NCBI GenBank assembly: GCA_045576235.1
Contig: JAZNGA010000033.1
Location: forward strand, 1 to 64,000
Direction of reading: 5' to 3'
DNA length: 64,000 nucleotides
Source: SIG437 sp045576235
GTDB lineage: Bacteria; Bacillota; Clostridia; UBA1381; UBA9506
Position numbers and translations under genes: made by a program. The notes below the pieces were generated by a model. It saw nothing but the letters and a program-made list of their open reading frames with translations. It searched no databases and was not told the origin of the DNA. Positions 45,963 to 55,076 of this stretch are shown here, piece after piece. Positions within the stretch are counted from its first letter, which is position 1. Each line of letters begins with the position of its first letter.

Positions 45963-47149
45963 ATGTCGTCAAAATATGAGATATATTCGATTGTTTTTTC
46001 TTTTGGGAAAAGATATGAATATAAATCTGTGAAATAATCATCTGTCATGCTTGCAATATAATCCACAACAATCTGATTTTTTTCTGTTGTTTCAAAATAA
46101 TCATATTTTCCTTTGAATTTGTTTAAATTATTTAAAAATTCAATGTGATGCTTAAAAATAACAGAATTTTTATCGCCTGACTCTAAATAGGACAAAAGCT
46201 TGTTATAAATCTTCTCGAACATCGGATTAATTGTAGGTGCAAGTTTTTTTCCAACAGCATCGCTCTTATAAATATACTCATAATTATCTTTTTTAGCTTT
46301 TTTAAGGTCGTCAAAATATGCATCATCCATTTTGATATAGTTTTTTCCATAACTGTTTTCAATGATATTAACAATTAAATTATTAATCATAGCCGCATTA
46401 AAATTGCCGATAACTCCTGAGTCAAACATATCATCATTATCAAGCACACGCGTTTTCAGCGCGTCCTGACGGTCTTTTCCGAGATATGCAATTATGTCAC
46501 AAATTCTCACGACGCAACCTTCCATGGTGGAAGGAATGAGAGCCAGAGAGGCTTCGCGACTCTGATAGCACGCTTCAAATTTCCTGTCAAATTCATTGAA
46601 ATCAGAAAGAGGAGAAGGGCGGTATTCTTTGAGCTCAAGCTCACCATTATGTGACAAAATTCCATCTAAAGTCTGCAGACTTATGTTATAATTAAAAATT
46701 TTATCTAAAACCCGAACACTATGCACATTATGATAAAAAAATCTGCCTGTGTACGAATGATAAATTTGGCTTAAGATGTCTTCGCCTGCGTGTCCGAATG
46801 GCGTGTGACCTATGTCGTGTCCCAAGGAAATTGCTTCAATTAAGTCAAGATTAAGTCCTAAAAGAGCGCCGATGTTTCGGGAAATTCTCGAAACAATCTG
46901 CACATGAAGAGCTCTTCTTGAAATGTCATCATTTTTATAAAAGGAAAAAACCTGAGTCTTGTCTGCATAACGGTTATAATAAGGACAATGAAGAATTTTT
47001 TCAACATCGCGTACAAATGAAGGACGATGAAGATTTGCCCTGTCTTTTTCAGGGTTTCTCCTGATTGCAGGGTCATTAACTTTTTCTAAACCATTATCTA
47101 TTTTTATTTTTTCCTGAATTGTTTTTGAAAGATTATGATAGCTTGTCAT
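45953..47149 (-). CDS. HD-domain dGTPase-like protein, second paralogue
   Basis: 398 residues. HD site: RRALHVQIVSRISRNIGALL (H of the first motif), then GHDIGHTPFGHAGED and later RICDIIAYLGKDRQDA. Clearly dGTP-triphosphohydrolase-like but longer and well diverged from the dgt at 17902. Family members hydrolyse dNTPs, and some have been linked to phage resistance; here the neighbours coaX and a phosphodiesterase suggest housekeeping. Its last residues overlap the terminator. Confidence 0.85.
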   Translation of the reverse strand: MTSYHNLSKTIQEKIKIDNGLEKVNDPAIRRNPEKDRANLHRPSFVRDVEKILHCPYYNRYADKTQVFSFYKNDDISRRALHVQIVSRISRNIGALLGLNLDLIEAISLGHDIGHTPFGHAGEDILSQIYHSYTGRFFYHNVHSVRVLDKIFNYNISLQTLDGILSHNGELELKEYRPSPLSDFNEFDRKFEACYQSREASLALIPSTMEGCVVRICDIIAYLGKDRQDALKTRVLDNDDMFDSGVIGNFNAAMINNLIVNIIENSYGKNYIKMDDAYFDDLKKAKKDNYEYIYKSDAVGKKLAPTINPMFEKIYNKLLSYLESGDKNSVIFKHHIEFLNNLNKFKGKYDYFETTEKNQIVVDYIASMTDDYFTDLYSYLFPKEKTIEYISYFDDIKK

Positions 47150-47157
47150 ATTTCTGA

Positions 47158-47940
47158 TTATTCCCCGTCTTGCAGATTAAGTTTGTCGTGAATCAGCTTA
47201 AGACCGATTAATGTCAGGTCTCTGTTGATTATATCAATTGATTTAGACTCCATAGCAATCAGTTTTGAAAGACCACCTGTTGCAACGACTTTAGCATCGG
47301 GAGCGTCAAGCTCATTTTTGAATTTTTCCACAACATAGTCAATCATACCGGCATAGCCGTAGTAAATACCTGACTGCATTGATGAAATAGTGTTTTTACC
47401 GATGGCATTTTTCGGCTCTGTTATTTCAACTCTTGGAAGTTTAGCTGTTTTTTCGACCAAAGCGTCAATTGAAATCTTAATGCCTGGATAAATTGCACCA
47501 CCTAAATAGTCACCATTTTCATTGACTGCGCAGAAGGTTGTGGCTGTGCCAAGGTCAATTATGATAACAGGACCGCCATAGAGATATCTCGCGGCAAAGG
47601 CGTTCACAAGTCTGTCTGTTCCGAGCTCTTTTGGGTTGTCAATTAAAATCTTCATGCCAATAGGAGTTGAGCTTGTCACAATGTTTGGTGTGATATTTAA
47701 ATATTTTTTCACAGCATTTTCAAGCGAGTGCATAAGAGGGGGAACAACAGATGCGATAACTACATCTTCAATTTCAGAAATATCAAGCTTAAGCGTCATC
47801 AGAATCTGCATAAAAAACAGCCCTATTTCATCTGATGACCTGTTTTTGTCTGTTGACATTCTAAAGCTTTGAACAAGTTTATCCCTATCGTAGAGTCCCA
47901 TAACCGTGTTGGTGTTTCCGACATCAATAACAAAAAGCAT
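47158..47940 (-). CDS. coaX: Type III pantothenate kinase
   Basis: First step of coenzyme A synthesis. 260 residues of the ASKHA fold: DVGNTNTVMGLY at 5-16 (phosphate loop), the ELGTDRLVNAFAARYLYGGP stretch, IDLGTATTFCAV, GGAIYPGI and TGGLS near the C-terminus. Full length. AGGTGA precedes the ATG. Starts 16 bp downstream of the phosphodiesterase gene. Confidence 0.96.
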   Translation of the reverse strand: MLFVIDVGNTNTVMGLYDRDKLVQSFRMSTDKNRSSDEIGLFFMQILMTLKLDISEIEDVVIASVVPPLMHSLENAVKKYLNITPNIVTSSTPIGMKILIDNPKELGTDRLVNAFAARYLYGGPVIIIDLGTATTFCAVNENGDYLGGAIYPGIKISIDALVEKTAKLPRVEITEPKNAIGKNTISSMQSGIYYGYAGMIDYVVEKFKNELDAPDAKVVATGGLSKLIAMESKSIDIINRDLTLIGLKLIHDKLNLQDGE

Positions 47941-47956
47941 AATAAATCACCTTTAT

Positions 47957-48412
47957 TTAAATTTTTTCAATCCAAACCTTTTTTGTTTCCGTATCAATAA
48001 GCGCATAAGAGCCTGAATACTTTGATGAGCCCGGATTTAAAACAATAATTCCATTTTCTTCAGAAAGAGAAGCGATGTGAGTGTGGCCATAAACGCAAAT
48101 GTCACAGCCAAAATCCTTGCAGGCAGATTTGATGAGGGTTCGTCCCGTTTTAACGGAATAAAAATGCCCGTGAGTTATAAAAAAATTAAGTCCGCCAATT
48201 TCGCAAATTAATTCTCTGGGATAATTTGTAAAGAAATCATTATTTCCGCGAACCCCATAAACAGGAAGATTTTGAAAACACATTTTCAGACTGTCAATAT
48301 CATCCGCAACATCACCACAGTGAATAACAGCCTTAATATTTTTGTTTGATTCAACAATATTAAGCATTGAAGTGTTATCTCCGTGAGTGTCACTAAAAAC
48401 AGCAATAATCAT
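47957..48412 (-). CDS. YfcE/MJ0936-type metallophosphodiesterase
   Basis: 151 residues from the ATG at 48412, which has AGGTGA six bases upstream; the longer frame from 48451 adds residues outside the family. Metal motifs FSDTHGDN, HCGDVADD, GVRGNND, ITHGH and GHTHIA. Cytoplasmic phosphodiesterase of the calcineurin-like fold; natural substrate unknown. It forms a minus-strand unit with coaX and the dGTPase-like gene. Confidence 0.88.
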   Translation of the reverse strand: MIIAVFSDTHGDNTSMLNIVESNKNIKAVIHCGDVADDIDSLKMCFQNLPVYGVRGNNDFFTNYPRELICEIGGLNFFITHGHFYSVKTGRTLIKSACKDFGCDICVYGHTHIASLSEENGIIVLNPGSSKYSGSYALIDTETKKVWIEKI

Positions 48413-48563
48413 ATAATCACCTGCATTTGCCATATTTCCTCTTTTTAACAATTACCCCAAACATTATATACTAAAAATGTGTATTTTTCAAGCTTTTGAC
48501 AATATTTTTTCTGATTTTTGTTTATAATAGCTGATATATATAAATTTTTGCGGAGGTAAGCAA

Positions 48564-48839
48564 ATGGTTATTGCAGTCGAAAGAGGACTAAATGACATAA
48601 AAAAACATCTTGAATTTAAAGGATATACAGTTGTTGACGGATATTCATACAGAGGGGCTATTGATGCTTATGTTTATGAAAACATGGGATTTTCTGCTGT
48701 TGACGATTTTAACAGCTATTCACAAAATAGCGCTCAGTCGGCAGGAGTTTTAATTGTAAATGCAAAAAATAAATCTCCTGAAGAAATTGCAGACATTTTA
48801 AAAAACAGAGTATATGGAGAAAATATAAATTTTATGTGA
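48564..48839 (+). CDS. UPF0180 (YkuS-like) family protein
   Basis: 91 residues; the start VIAVERGLNDIKKHLEFKGY and the end SPEEIADILKNRVYG match the small UPF0180 proteins of Firmicutes, of unknown function. GGAGGTAA precedes the ATG. Confidence 0.75.
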   Translation: MVIAVERGLNDIKKHLEFKGYTVVDGYSYRGAIDAYVYENMGFSAVDDFNSYSQNSAQSAGVLIVNAKNKSPEEIADILKNRVYGENINFM

Positions 48840-48846
48840 TTATGTA

Positions 48847-48875
48847 TTGCAGTTTTGTAAAAAATGGTGTATAAT
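48847..48875 (+). promoter_or_regulatory. nifS-iscU promoter
   Basis: TTGCAG (48847-48852), 17-bp spacer, TATAAT (48870-48875). A leader of about 100 bp follows with AATGTTT...AAACATT and GTTGC/GCAAT complementary segments, possibly a regulatory stem. Confidence 0.7.
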
Positions 48876-48979
48876 AATCTAATGTTTGAGTTGCTTAAAA
48901 GCAATGCAGACTAAAACATTTTAAAATGTAATCGCATAAATTCTCTGAAAAGATATAAGTGACGAGGAGAGTGACATAA

Positions 48980-50152
48980 ATGGAGAGAAGCGTTTATCTT
49001 GATAACAGTGCGACAACGCCCCTGAAAAAGGAAGTCCTGGATATAATGATGCCTTGTCTGACTGAAAATTTTGGTAATGCATCATCAATATATAAAACGG
49101 GCAGAAATGCTAAAGCAGTTTTAGAAGCAGCAAGAGAAAAAGTTGCAAAAGCAATCGGAGCCGAACCAAATGAAATTTATTTCACAGGTTCAGGGTCAGA
49201 GGCTGATAACTGGGCAATTAAAGGAATTTCGGAGGCTTATGCTGAAAAAGGAAAGCATATTATTTCAACAAAGATTGAACACCATGCAGTTCTTCACACC
49301 TTGGAACATCTTGAAAAGTGTGGCTATAGTGTGACCTATCTTCCTGTTGACAGCGAAGGTTTAATCAGTCTTGACGATTTAAACGCGGCAATTAAAGAAG
49401 ACACAATTTTAATCACGGTTATGACCGCGAATAACGAAATAGGCACGATTCAGCCGATAGAAGAAATCGGTAAAATTGCCAAAGAGAAAAAAATTATTTT
49501 TCACACAGATGCCGTTCAGGCTGTCGGAATGATGGAAATTGATGTTAATGCGCAGAATATCGATTTGCTTTCGCTGTCTGCTCATAAGTTTGGTGGTCCG
49601 AAAGGCATAGGTGCGCTTTATGTTAAACGAGGAGTTAGGCTTCCGAGCTTTATTCATGGCGGTGCTCAGGAAAGAAAAAAAAGAGCAGGCACGGAAAATA
49701 TTGCGGGAATTGTTGGACTTGGTGCGGCAATAGAGCTTGCAACCAATAACTTAGAAGAAAAAACTGCAAAAATTAAATCTTTAAGAGATAAGCTTATTTT
49801 AGGAATAGAAGAAAAAATTCCATATGTTAAACTAAACGGTCACAGAGAAAAACGACTCGCAGGAAATGTGAATTTTTCTTTTGAATTTATTGAGGGAGAA
49901 GCGCTTCTTTTGATGCTTGACTTAAACGGAATAGCGGCGTCAAGTGGCTCGGCGTGCACGAGTGGCTCTCTTGATCCATCTCATGTTCTTTTGTCTATTG
50001 GTCTTCCTCACGAAATTGCCCATGGTTCGTTAAGGTTGAGCGTTGGCGAAATAAACACAGATGATGATGTTGACTATGTTCTTGAAAAATTGCCACAGAT
50101 AGTTGAAAGATTAAGAGAAATGTCACCACTTTATGAAAGAGTGAATAAATAA
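48980..50152 (+). CDS. Cysteine desulfurase, NifS/IscS family
   Basis: PLP enzyme that takes sulfur from cysteine for Fe-S clusters. 390 residues: YLDNSATTPL at the start, IKIEHHAVLHT (His over PLP), HTDAVQAVGMM, SLSAHKFGGPKG with the PLP lysine, and the flexible loop SGSACTSGS with catalytic Cys. GAGGAGAG precedes the ATG. The scaffold gene iscU follows by 16 bp. No cysK, RrF2-type regulator or thiI is adjacent. Confidence 0.96.
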   Translation: MERSVYLDNSATTPLKKEVLDIMMPCLTENFGNASSIYKTGRNAKAVLEAAREKVAKAIGAEPNEIYFTGSGSEADNWAIKGISEAYAEKGKHIISTKIEHHAVLHTLEHLEKCGYSVTYLPVDSEGLISLDDLNAAIKEDTILITVMTANNEIGTIQPIEEIGKIAKEKKIIFHTDAVQAVGMMEIDVNAQNIDLLSLSAHKFGGPKGIGALYVKRGVRLPSFIHGGAQERKKRAGTENIAGIVGLGAAIELATNNLEEKTAKIKSLRDKLILGIEEKIPYVKLNGHREKRLAGNVNFSFEFIEGEALLLMLDLNGIAASSGSACTSGSLDPSHVLLSIGLPHEIAHGSLRLSVGEINTDDDVDYVLEKLPQIVERLREMSPLYERVNK

Positions 50153-50168
50153 GCAGGAGGTAAAACTT

Positions 50169-50597
50169 ATGTATAGTGAAAAAGTTATGGATCATTTTGC
50201 AAACCCCAGAAATGTTGGCGAAATTCCTGATGCTGACGGAGTTGGTGAGGTTGGTAACGCAAAATGCGGCGACATAATGAAAATATATTTAAAAATAGAA
50301 AATAACATTATCGTAGATTGTAAGTTTAAAACTTTTGGATGTGGTGCTGCTGTTGCGACAAGCTCAATGGCAACGGAGATGGTCAAGGGTAAAACTGTCG
50401 AGGAAGCATTGGAGCTTACAAATAAAGCAGTTATGGATGCTTTGGATGGTCTTCCGCCCGCTAAGGTTCATTGCTCCGTTTTGGCTGAAGAAGCAGTCGA
50501 AGCTGCGATTATGAACTATTATGAAAGAAACGGAATAGAATATAAACCAAAGAGAAAGTGCAGCGGTTGTTGCTCAAGCTGTTCAAGCTGTGAGTAG
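50169..50597 (+). CDS. iscU: Fe-S cluster assembly scaffold IscU/NifU-like
   Basis: 142 residues. DHFANPRNVGEI at 8-19, the first Cys of the site in GNAKCGDIMKIY (near 37), TFGCGAAVATSS (second) and KVHCSVLAEEA (third), giving the three-cysteine cluster site. The C-terminus has an added tail CSGCCSSCSSCE with six cysteines, absent from classical IscU; it might bind metal. AGCAGGAGG precedes the ATG. Works with the desulfurase just upstream. Confidence 0.94.
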   Translation: MYSEKVMDHFANPRNVGEIPDADGVGEVGNAKCGDIMKIYLKIENNIIVDCKFKTFGCGAAVATSSMATEMVKGKTVEEALELTNKAVMDALDGLPPAKVHCSVLAEEAVEAAIMNYYERNGIEYKPKRKCSGCCSSCSSCE

Positions 50598-50614
50598 TTT
50601 TTTGGGGGGATATT

Positions 50615-51085
50615 GTGAGGAAAACAAAATTTATAGTGATGTCGGCCGTCATTGCGGCAATTTATGCAGTTTTGACTATGAGTCTTTATGTAATGTCCTA
50701 TGGTCCTGTTCAGTTCAGATTGTCTGAGGCATTGACAATTCTGCCTATTTTCACTCCTGCTGCAATTCCTGGACTTACGATTGGCTGCATAATTGCAAAC
50801 ATTATGGGCGGCTATGGCATATTGGATGTTGTTTTTGGAGGATTAGCGACGCTTCTTGCGGCTGTTTGCACAAGATTTTTGCGCAAGAATATTTTTTTAG
50901 CTCTTTTTTCCCCAGTGTTTTTCAATAGCATCATAGTTGGACCGATGCTTTATTTTGTTGTTCCTGAAAGCAAATCGCTTCTTTTTAACATTTTCACAGT
51001 TGGTTTTGGAGAGCTTGCTGTTTGTTTTATTGTTGGCTATCCTCTTATGCGTCTTTTGAAGAGATATCCGAAAATATTTGAGTGA
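50615..51085 (+). CDS. queT: QueT-family transporter
   Basis: 156 residues, about five membrane segments. The N-terminal AAIYAVLTMSL, then GPVQFRLSEALTILPIFTPAAI, match the QueT family of S components of ECF transporters, which import queuosine precursors. The GTG start has GGGGGGA upstream, 17 bp after iscU. I looked for a preQ1 riboswitch in front and there is no room for one. The 3' end overlaps the converging gene at 51045. Confidence 0.85.
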   Translation: MRKTKFIVMSAVIAAIYAVLTMSLYVMSYGPVQFRLSEALTILPIFTPAAIPGLTIGCIIANIMGGYGILDVVFGGLATLLAAVCTRFLRKNIFLALFSPVFFNSIIVGPMLYFVVPESKSLLFNIFTVGFGELAVCFIVGYPLMRLLKRYPKIFE

Positions 51086-51401
51086 TAGATTCAGGCGCCA
51101 TTTTTAATATGTGCATATGTGGATAATCGCCTGAAAGCTCTGATATGATTTGTTCAGTTTCTTCATTTGTGTCGCTGAAAATTACTAAAAGCTCATAACC
51201 AATATTTTTAGCACTTAATGCACAAGACCTTACTGTGTCTTCAACATTGCTTTCAGAATCGATGTAAAGTAGCATTAATGTTTTGTCATTTGGTTCTTTT
51301 TTGTTATTAAAAAAACAATAGAAAATTCTTGATATAATGTCAATTACTGCATATGTAACTAAAAATATCATTAAAGTGTCTGTTATTATTCCTTTTATCA
51401 T
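51045..51401 (-). CDS. Hypothetical membrane-anchored protein
   Basis: 118 residues: one N-terminal membrane segment (MIFLVTYAVIDIISRIFYCFF), then a soluble alpha/beta part (LMLLYIDSESNVEDTVRSCAL ... ELLVIFSDTNEET). GAGGTGA lies before the ATG. It overlaps the end of queT by 41 bp, tail to tail. Not recognised. Confidence 0.6.
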   Translation of the reverse strand: MIKGIITDTLMIFLVTYAVIDIISRIFYCFFNNKKEPNDKTLMLLYIDSESNVEDTVRSCALSAKNIGYELLVIFSDTNEETEQIISELSGDYPHMHILKMAPESITQIFSDISSKDA

Positions 51402-51451
51402 GAAAAATCACCTCAATACAAATTATGCTAAAGATAAATTTTTTGCTACAT

Positions 51452-51482
51452 AAAAAAACAGCCCTGAAGGCTGTTTTTTTAT
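51452..51482. terminator. Bidirectional terminator
   Basis: AAAAAAACAGCC / GGCTGTTTTTTT with a CTGA loop; it overlaps the last codon of the LysR 2 gene. Confidence 0.85.
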
Positions 51483-52384
51483 TTTATTTCACCTGACAAA
51501 ATATCAATAGCATATTTAGCATATTCGGGAAGATATTGACCATGACGGGTTATAATAGCAGGCTGGCGTATGTTTGTTTCGCATTTCGGAATGAAAAGCT
51601 CAACTTCGTCATTATAATTCATACTTTTAACAAATTGAAGGGGAAGCAATGTTGCGCCAAGTCCGTTTTGTGCCATTGTCCACGCAGTTGTAATACCAAC
51701 AACCTCCATTGATATATCAGGCTGAATTTCGGCGGTGGAACATATTTTCTTAAAAAGATGATGCATTTCCTGCGTCGGACTGACAACAATGAAAGGAAGT
51801 TTTTTGCAGTCCTTAAAATCAAGTGAAGGCAATTTTTCACCTGGTGAATGCTTAATGAGATGGAGCATAGATTTAGGAACAACAAGCACGAGAGTATCCT
51901 GCTCAATCAGCTTAATATCAAACAATGATTCGTCAACAGGAAGATTAACGATAGCAAAGTCAACTTTCCCTTCTGATGCTAACCTTCTGAGGTGGTCGCT
52001 TGAATATTCATTCAAAACAATCTTAACATCGGGATATTTTTCTTTTAATTTTTTGCAGAGATTTGAAACTAAATATAAACTCCTGAAAGGAGATATGCCG
52101 ATAACGAGCTTTCCGCGCTTTTTTGAATTAAAGTCCTGCATTGAGCGGTGGAGTTGTTCTTCCTGATATAATAAATTCTCTATTTCTTCAAAGAAATATT
52201 CACCTGCAGCCGTTAATGAAATTGGATTTTTTCTTCTGTCAAAAAGCTCAACGCCTAATTTTTTTTCTAAATTTGAAATTTGCTTACTGAGTGCAGGTTG
52301 GGATATTTTAAATTCTTCTGCCGTCAGAGAAAAGCTTAATGTTTTTGATAGTCTGAGAGCATATTCTAATTGTTTGCTATTCAT
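51479..52384 (-). CDS. LysR-family regulator, cassette 2
   Basis: 301 residues from the ATG at 52384 (AAGGTG about ten bases upstream), which gives the usual MNSKQLEYALRLSKTLSFSL start. HTH KISQPALSKQISNLEKKLG, LFDRRKNPISLTAAG, then the effector domain. It is divergent from the permease at 52558, the classical LysR arrangement, and probably regulates it. Confidence 0.92.
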   Translation of the reverse strand: MNSKQLEYALRLSKTLSFSLTAEEFKISQPALSKQISNLEKKLGVELFDRRKNPISLTAAGEYFFEEIENLLYQEEQLHRSMQDFNSKKRGKLVIGISPFRSLYLVSNLCKKLKEKYPDVKIVLNEYSSDHLRRLASEGKVDFAIVNLPVDESLFDIKLIEQDTLVLVVPKSMLHLIKHSPGEKLPSLDFKDCKKLPFIVVSPTQEMHHLFKKICSTAEIQPDISMEVVGITTAWTMAQNGLGATLLPLQFVKSMNYNDEVELFIPKCETNIRQPAIITRHGQYLPEYAKYAIDILSGEIK

Positions 52385-52474
52385 CTTTTGACGCACCTTT
52401 CGTCTTTGTTTCAATTACTATATTACTCTATAAAGAAAAAAATTTCAAGTAGAAAATAAAATTTCAAAAAGCTA

Positions 52475-52502
52475 TTGACTTTTTATTAAAAAAGGATATA
52501 AT
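52475..52502 (+). promoter_or_regulatory. Permease 2 promoter
   Basis: TTGACT (52475-52480), 16-bp spacer, TATAAT (52497-52502), in the LysR/permease divergent region. Confidence 0.75.
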
Positions 52503-52557
52503 ATAACTTATTAGATATGAAACATATAACTAAAAAATAATGCGGGAGGAGAAAATA

Positions 52558-53916
52558 ATGCCGGTTTCTTTGCTTTATTTAGGCTTGATGCTGCTTGTTA
52601 TTGTAGTGTGGTTTGTTTTAGTAAAACGCCCTGTTTACGAGGCGGTACTTCTTAGTTTTATTGTACTTTTATTTGTTACGGGAACATGGGGAAATGTTTG
52701 GTCTTACATAGATGCGGCGCTCTCGACTTCGCTTCTATATTCCATGGTTGCCTTCGTTGCAATGTCGGTTTTGCTGACAAGAACAAAAATTGTTGACAGT
52801 TGCATTGCTGTTATTTTATCGCTTATAGGGCGCTTAAGAGGCGGCGCAGGATATACTGCTGTTATTGCAAGTGCTTTTATGGGTGCGCTGTCAGGTTCGG
52901 GACCGGGAAATGTTATGGCGACAGGTGCAATAACAATTCCTGCAATGAAGCGCTCAGGGTTTCCTCCTGAACTGGCGGCGAACATAGAAAGTAATGCAAG
53001 TTATTTGGGCAATCTGATTCCGCCATCATCTAATATTGTGGCAGCGCTTGGAGTGTTTGCGGCGGTTTATCCAAACACTGAGTTGACAACCGGACAGTTC
53101 TGGATGGTTTTGTGGGGGATTTCTATTTGGTTTATTTTGCAAAGGCTCATAATGGTTTGGGGATTTTGTAAATATTATAAGGTTAAACCTATGGAAAAGG
53201 GAGAACTTCCTTCCTTGAAAGAAACCATAAAAGAAGGATGGCAAGGTCTTTTAATCCCTGTGATAATTCTTCTTCCGTTTATTCTTGATTATTTATTTAA
53301 AAGTAATTTCTTCACAGAAAGACTTGGAGAAAATGGTGCGAAATATTTTTCAAGCTCAATTCTTTTGTTTATTGGTGGTATTGCATCAATTTACACATGC
53401 TTTGTTGTAAAAGATAAAGATTCTGTAAAAATACATAATCTTGCAAAAATGTTTGGCGGAGCAGTTAAAACAATTGCGCCTTCAATCGGTGTTTGTGTGT
53501 TCGGCTATATGATTGGCTCATTATTTTCAGATTTAAATGTTGCTGAAGATTTAGGAAAGGTCATAGCAGCATGGCAATTTGGAAAGTTTGGCACGGTTGT
53601 TGCAGTTTGCGCAATAACCTGTTTTATGGGAATGGTAATTCCTGGCTCGTCTTTGGTTGTTATCTTCGGCGGTATGTTTATAACAGTGCTTGTAAATGCA
53701 GGCTGTGACCCACTTTTATCTGCTGCGATGCTTCCTTGCATATGCGGTGTTATGTGTGGAATAACTCCTCCGCTCGGACTTGGAATGTATGCAGGAATGA
53801 CGCTTGCCGAATCGGATTTTTATAAAACCTTCAAAAATGATTTGTGGTGGGTTTCGGCACAATTCACTCTTCAGGTTCTTATTTTGATGGGTTGGTTGCC
53901 GGTTTTTGGCTTATAA
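52558..53916 (+). CDS. TRAP-type large permease-like transporter, cassette 2
   Basis: 452 residues, paralogue of the permease at 30532: GRLRGGAGY, GALSGSGPGNVMATG, GMVIPGSSLVVIFGG and MLPCICGVMCGITPP correspond closely. About 12 hydrophobic segments. ATG at 52558 after GGGAGGAG; the ATG at 52540 lies upstream of that site. No periplasmic binding protein adjacent. The substrate is probably related to that of cassette 1, but unknown. Confidence 0.85.
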   Translation: MPVSLLYLGLMLLVIVVWFVLVKRPVYEAVLLSFIVLLFVTGTWGNVWSYIDAALSTSLLYSMVAFVAMSVLLTRTKIVDSCIAVILSLIGRLRGGAGYTAVIASAFMGALSGSGPGNVMATGAITIPAMKRSGFPPELAANIESNASYLGNLIPPSSNIVAALGVFAAVYPNTELTTGQFWMVLWGISIWFILQRLIMVWGFCKYYKVKPMEKGELPSLKETIKEGWQGLLIPVIILLPFILDYLFKSNFFTERLGENGAKYFSSSILLFIGGIASIYTCFVVKDKDSVKIHNLAKMFGGAVKTIAPSIGVCVFGYMIGSLFSDLNVAEDLGKVIAAWQFGKFGTVVAVCAITCFMGMVIPGSSLVVIFGGMFITVLVNAGCDPLLSAAMLPCICGVMCGITPPLGLGMYAGMTLAESDFYKTFKNDLWWVSAQFTLQVLILMGWLPVFGL

Positions 53917-53929
53917 GGAGGTAGATTTT

Positions 53930-54223
53930 ATGAAAAACTTTTTAAAAAAAATTGCTGATAAGCTTCAGCTTATCTTCGGTTATGGGATTCTGCTTTGTCT
54001 GTTTGTTGGAGGCTTAACATTTTTTGGCTATCTGGCGGCATTCATAATCGGAGGAGAGACTGCAGTAATAATTTGCGAATTTATTTATAAGATAATTTTT
54101 CCTATAATCATTAAAGCTTCGACAATTTTTGTTCTTTTGGGACTTGTCATAATGTATTTAAGAGGCGAAAAGTCGCTTGATGTTGGAAAAAAGAAAAAAG
54201 TGCACAAAATTAGATTATTTTAA
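53930..54223 (+). CDS. Small two-helix membrane protein, cassette 2
   Basis: 97 residues from the ATG at 53930 (AAGGAGG upstream, just after the permease stop). Two hydrophobic segments (about 15-40 and 55-78) around IIGGET, and a basic tail (GKKKKVHKIRLF). Counterpart of the 89-residue protein at 31906; likely a subunit of the permease. Confidence 0.75.
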   Translation: MKNFLKKIADKLQLIFGYGILLCLFVGGLTFFGYLAAFIIGGETAVIICEFIYKIIFPIIIKASTIFVLLGLVIMYLRGEKSLDVGKKKKVHKIRLF

Positions 54224-54237
54224 AAGCAGGTGACACA

Positions 54238-55014
54238 TTGAACATAGCTGAACTTTTGAAAGAAAGCAGAATTTTTTATGATATAGAAACATATGACATT
54301 TTAGAGTCAACAAATTCTATGCTCAAAGACATGGCAAAGTATGGGGCAAAAGAAGGTAAGGTCATAATTGCTTCAGAGCAGAAAAAAGGAAGAGGGAAGA
54401 TGAATAGAACATTCTTTTCCCCGAAAAATTCCGGAATATATATGAGCATTCTTTTGAGACCTGATATGCTCGCAGAAAAAGCTGTTTTCCTGACAGCTAT
54501 GACTGCTGTCGCAGTTGCAGAAACGATTGAAAATGTGTCAGGAGTTAAAGCAGAAATCAAATGGGTTAATGATATTTACTGTAAAGGTAAAAAGGTTTGC
54601 GGCATATTAACCGAGTCTGGTTTAGACCTTTACAGTGGAAAAATTGACTATGCAGTCATAGGAATTGGGATTAATCTGAAAATAGCTGAAACAGGTTTCC
54701 CTAGCGAAATTTCACAAATAGCTGGGGCAGTTTTTGAAGAGAAGGATTATGATGAGGAAAAGAAAACAGAAATCATAGCAGGTGTTTTGGAAGCAATTTA
54801 TAAATATTATCTTGAATTTGAAAAAGGAACATATAGGGAAAAATATAAGAACCGCTCAAATCTTTTAGGTAAAGAAATTGTTGTTTCATCGGGAGAAACA
54901 ATAAAAAAAGCAATCGCTGTTACAATTGATGACGATTGCAGATTAGTTGTAGAATATGATGATGGAAAGAAGGAAACGCTTTCATCCGGAGATGTTTCTA
55001 TAAAGCCTATATAA
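54238..55014 (+). CDS. birA: Biotin--[acetyl-CoA-carboxylase] ligase
   Basis: 258 residues. DILESTNSML, the loop EQKKGRGKMNRTF (biotinyl-AMP site, GRGKxxR), SILLRP, then KWVNDIYCKGKKVCGILTE. The N-terminal HTH of bifunctional BirA is absent, so it is a ligase only. The start is TTG with AGGTGAC upstream. It follows cassette 2 by 14 bp and ends in its own terminator. Confidence 0.93.
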   Translation: MNIAELLKESRIFYDIETYDILESTNSMLKDMAKYGAKEGKVIIASEQKKGRGKMNRTFFSPKNSGIYMSILLRPDMLAEKAVFLTAMTAVAVAETIENVSGVKAEIKWVNDIYCKGKKVCGILTESGLDLYSGKIDYAVIGIGINLKIAETGFPSEISQIAGAVFEEKDYDEEKKTEIIAGVLEAIYKYYLEFEKGTYREKYKNRSNLLGKEIVVSSGETIKKAIAVTIDDDCRLVVEYDDGKKETLSSGDVSIKPI

Positions 55015-55027
55015 TATCAATTATGTT

Positions 55028-55076
55028 TAAAAGAGCTGCGGCAAAATGAACTCATTTTTGCTGCAGCATCTTTTTT
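55028..55076. terminator. birA terminator
   Basis: GCTGCGGCAAAATGA / TCATTTTTGCTGCAGC hairpin followed by T7. Confidence 0.85.

Noticed and set aside
50597..50615. preQ1 riboswitch before queT
   Set aside because: Only 17 bp separate iscU from queT, so no aptamer can fit.
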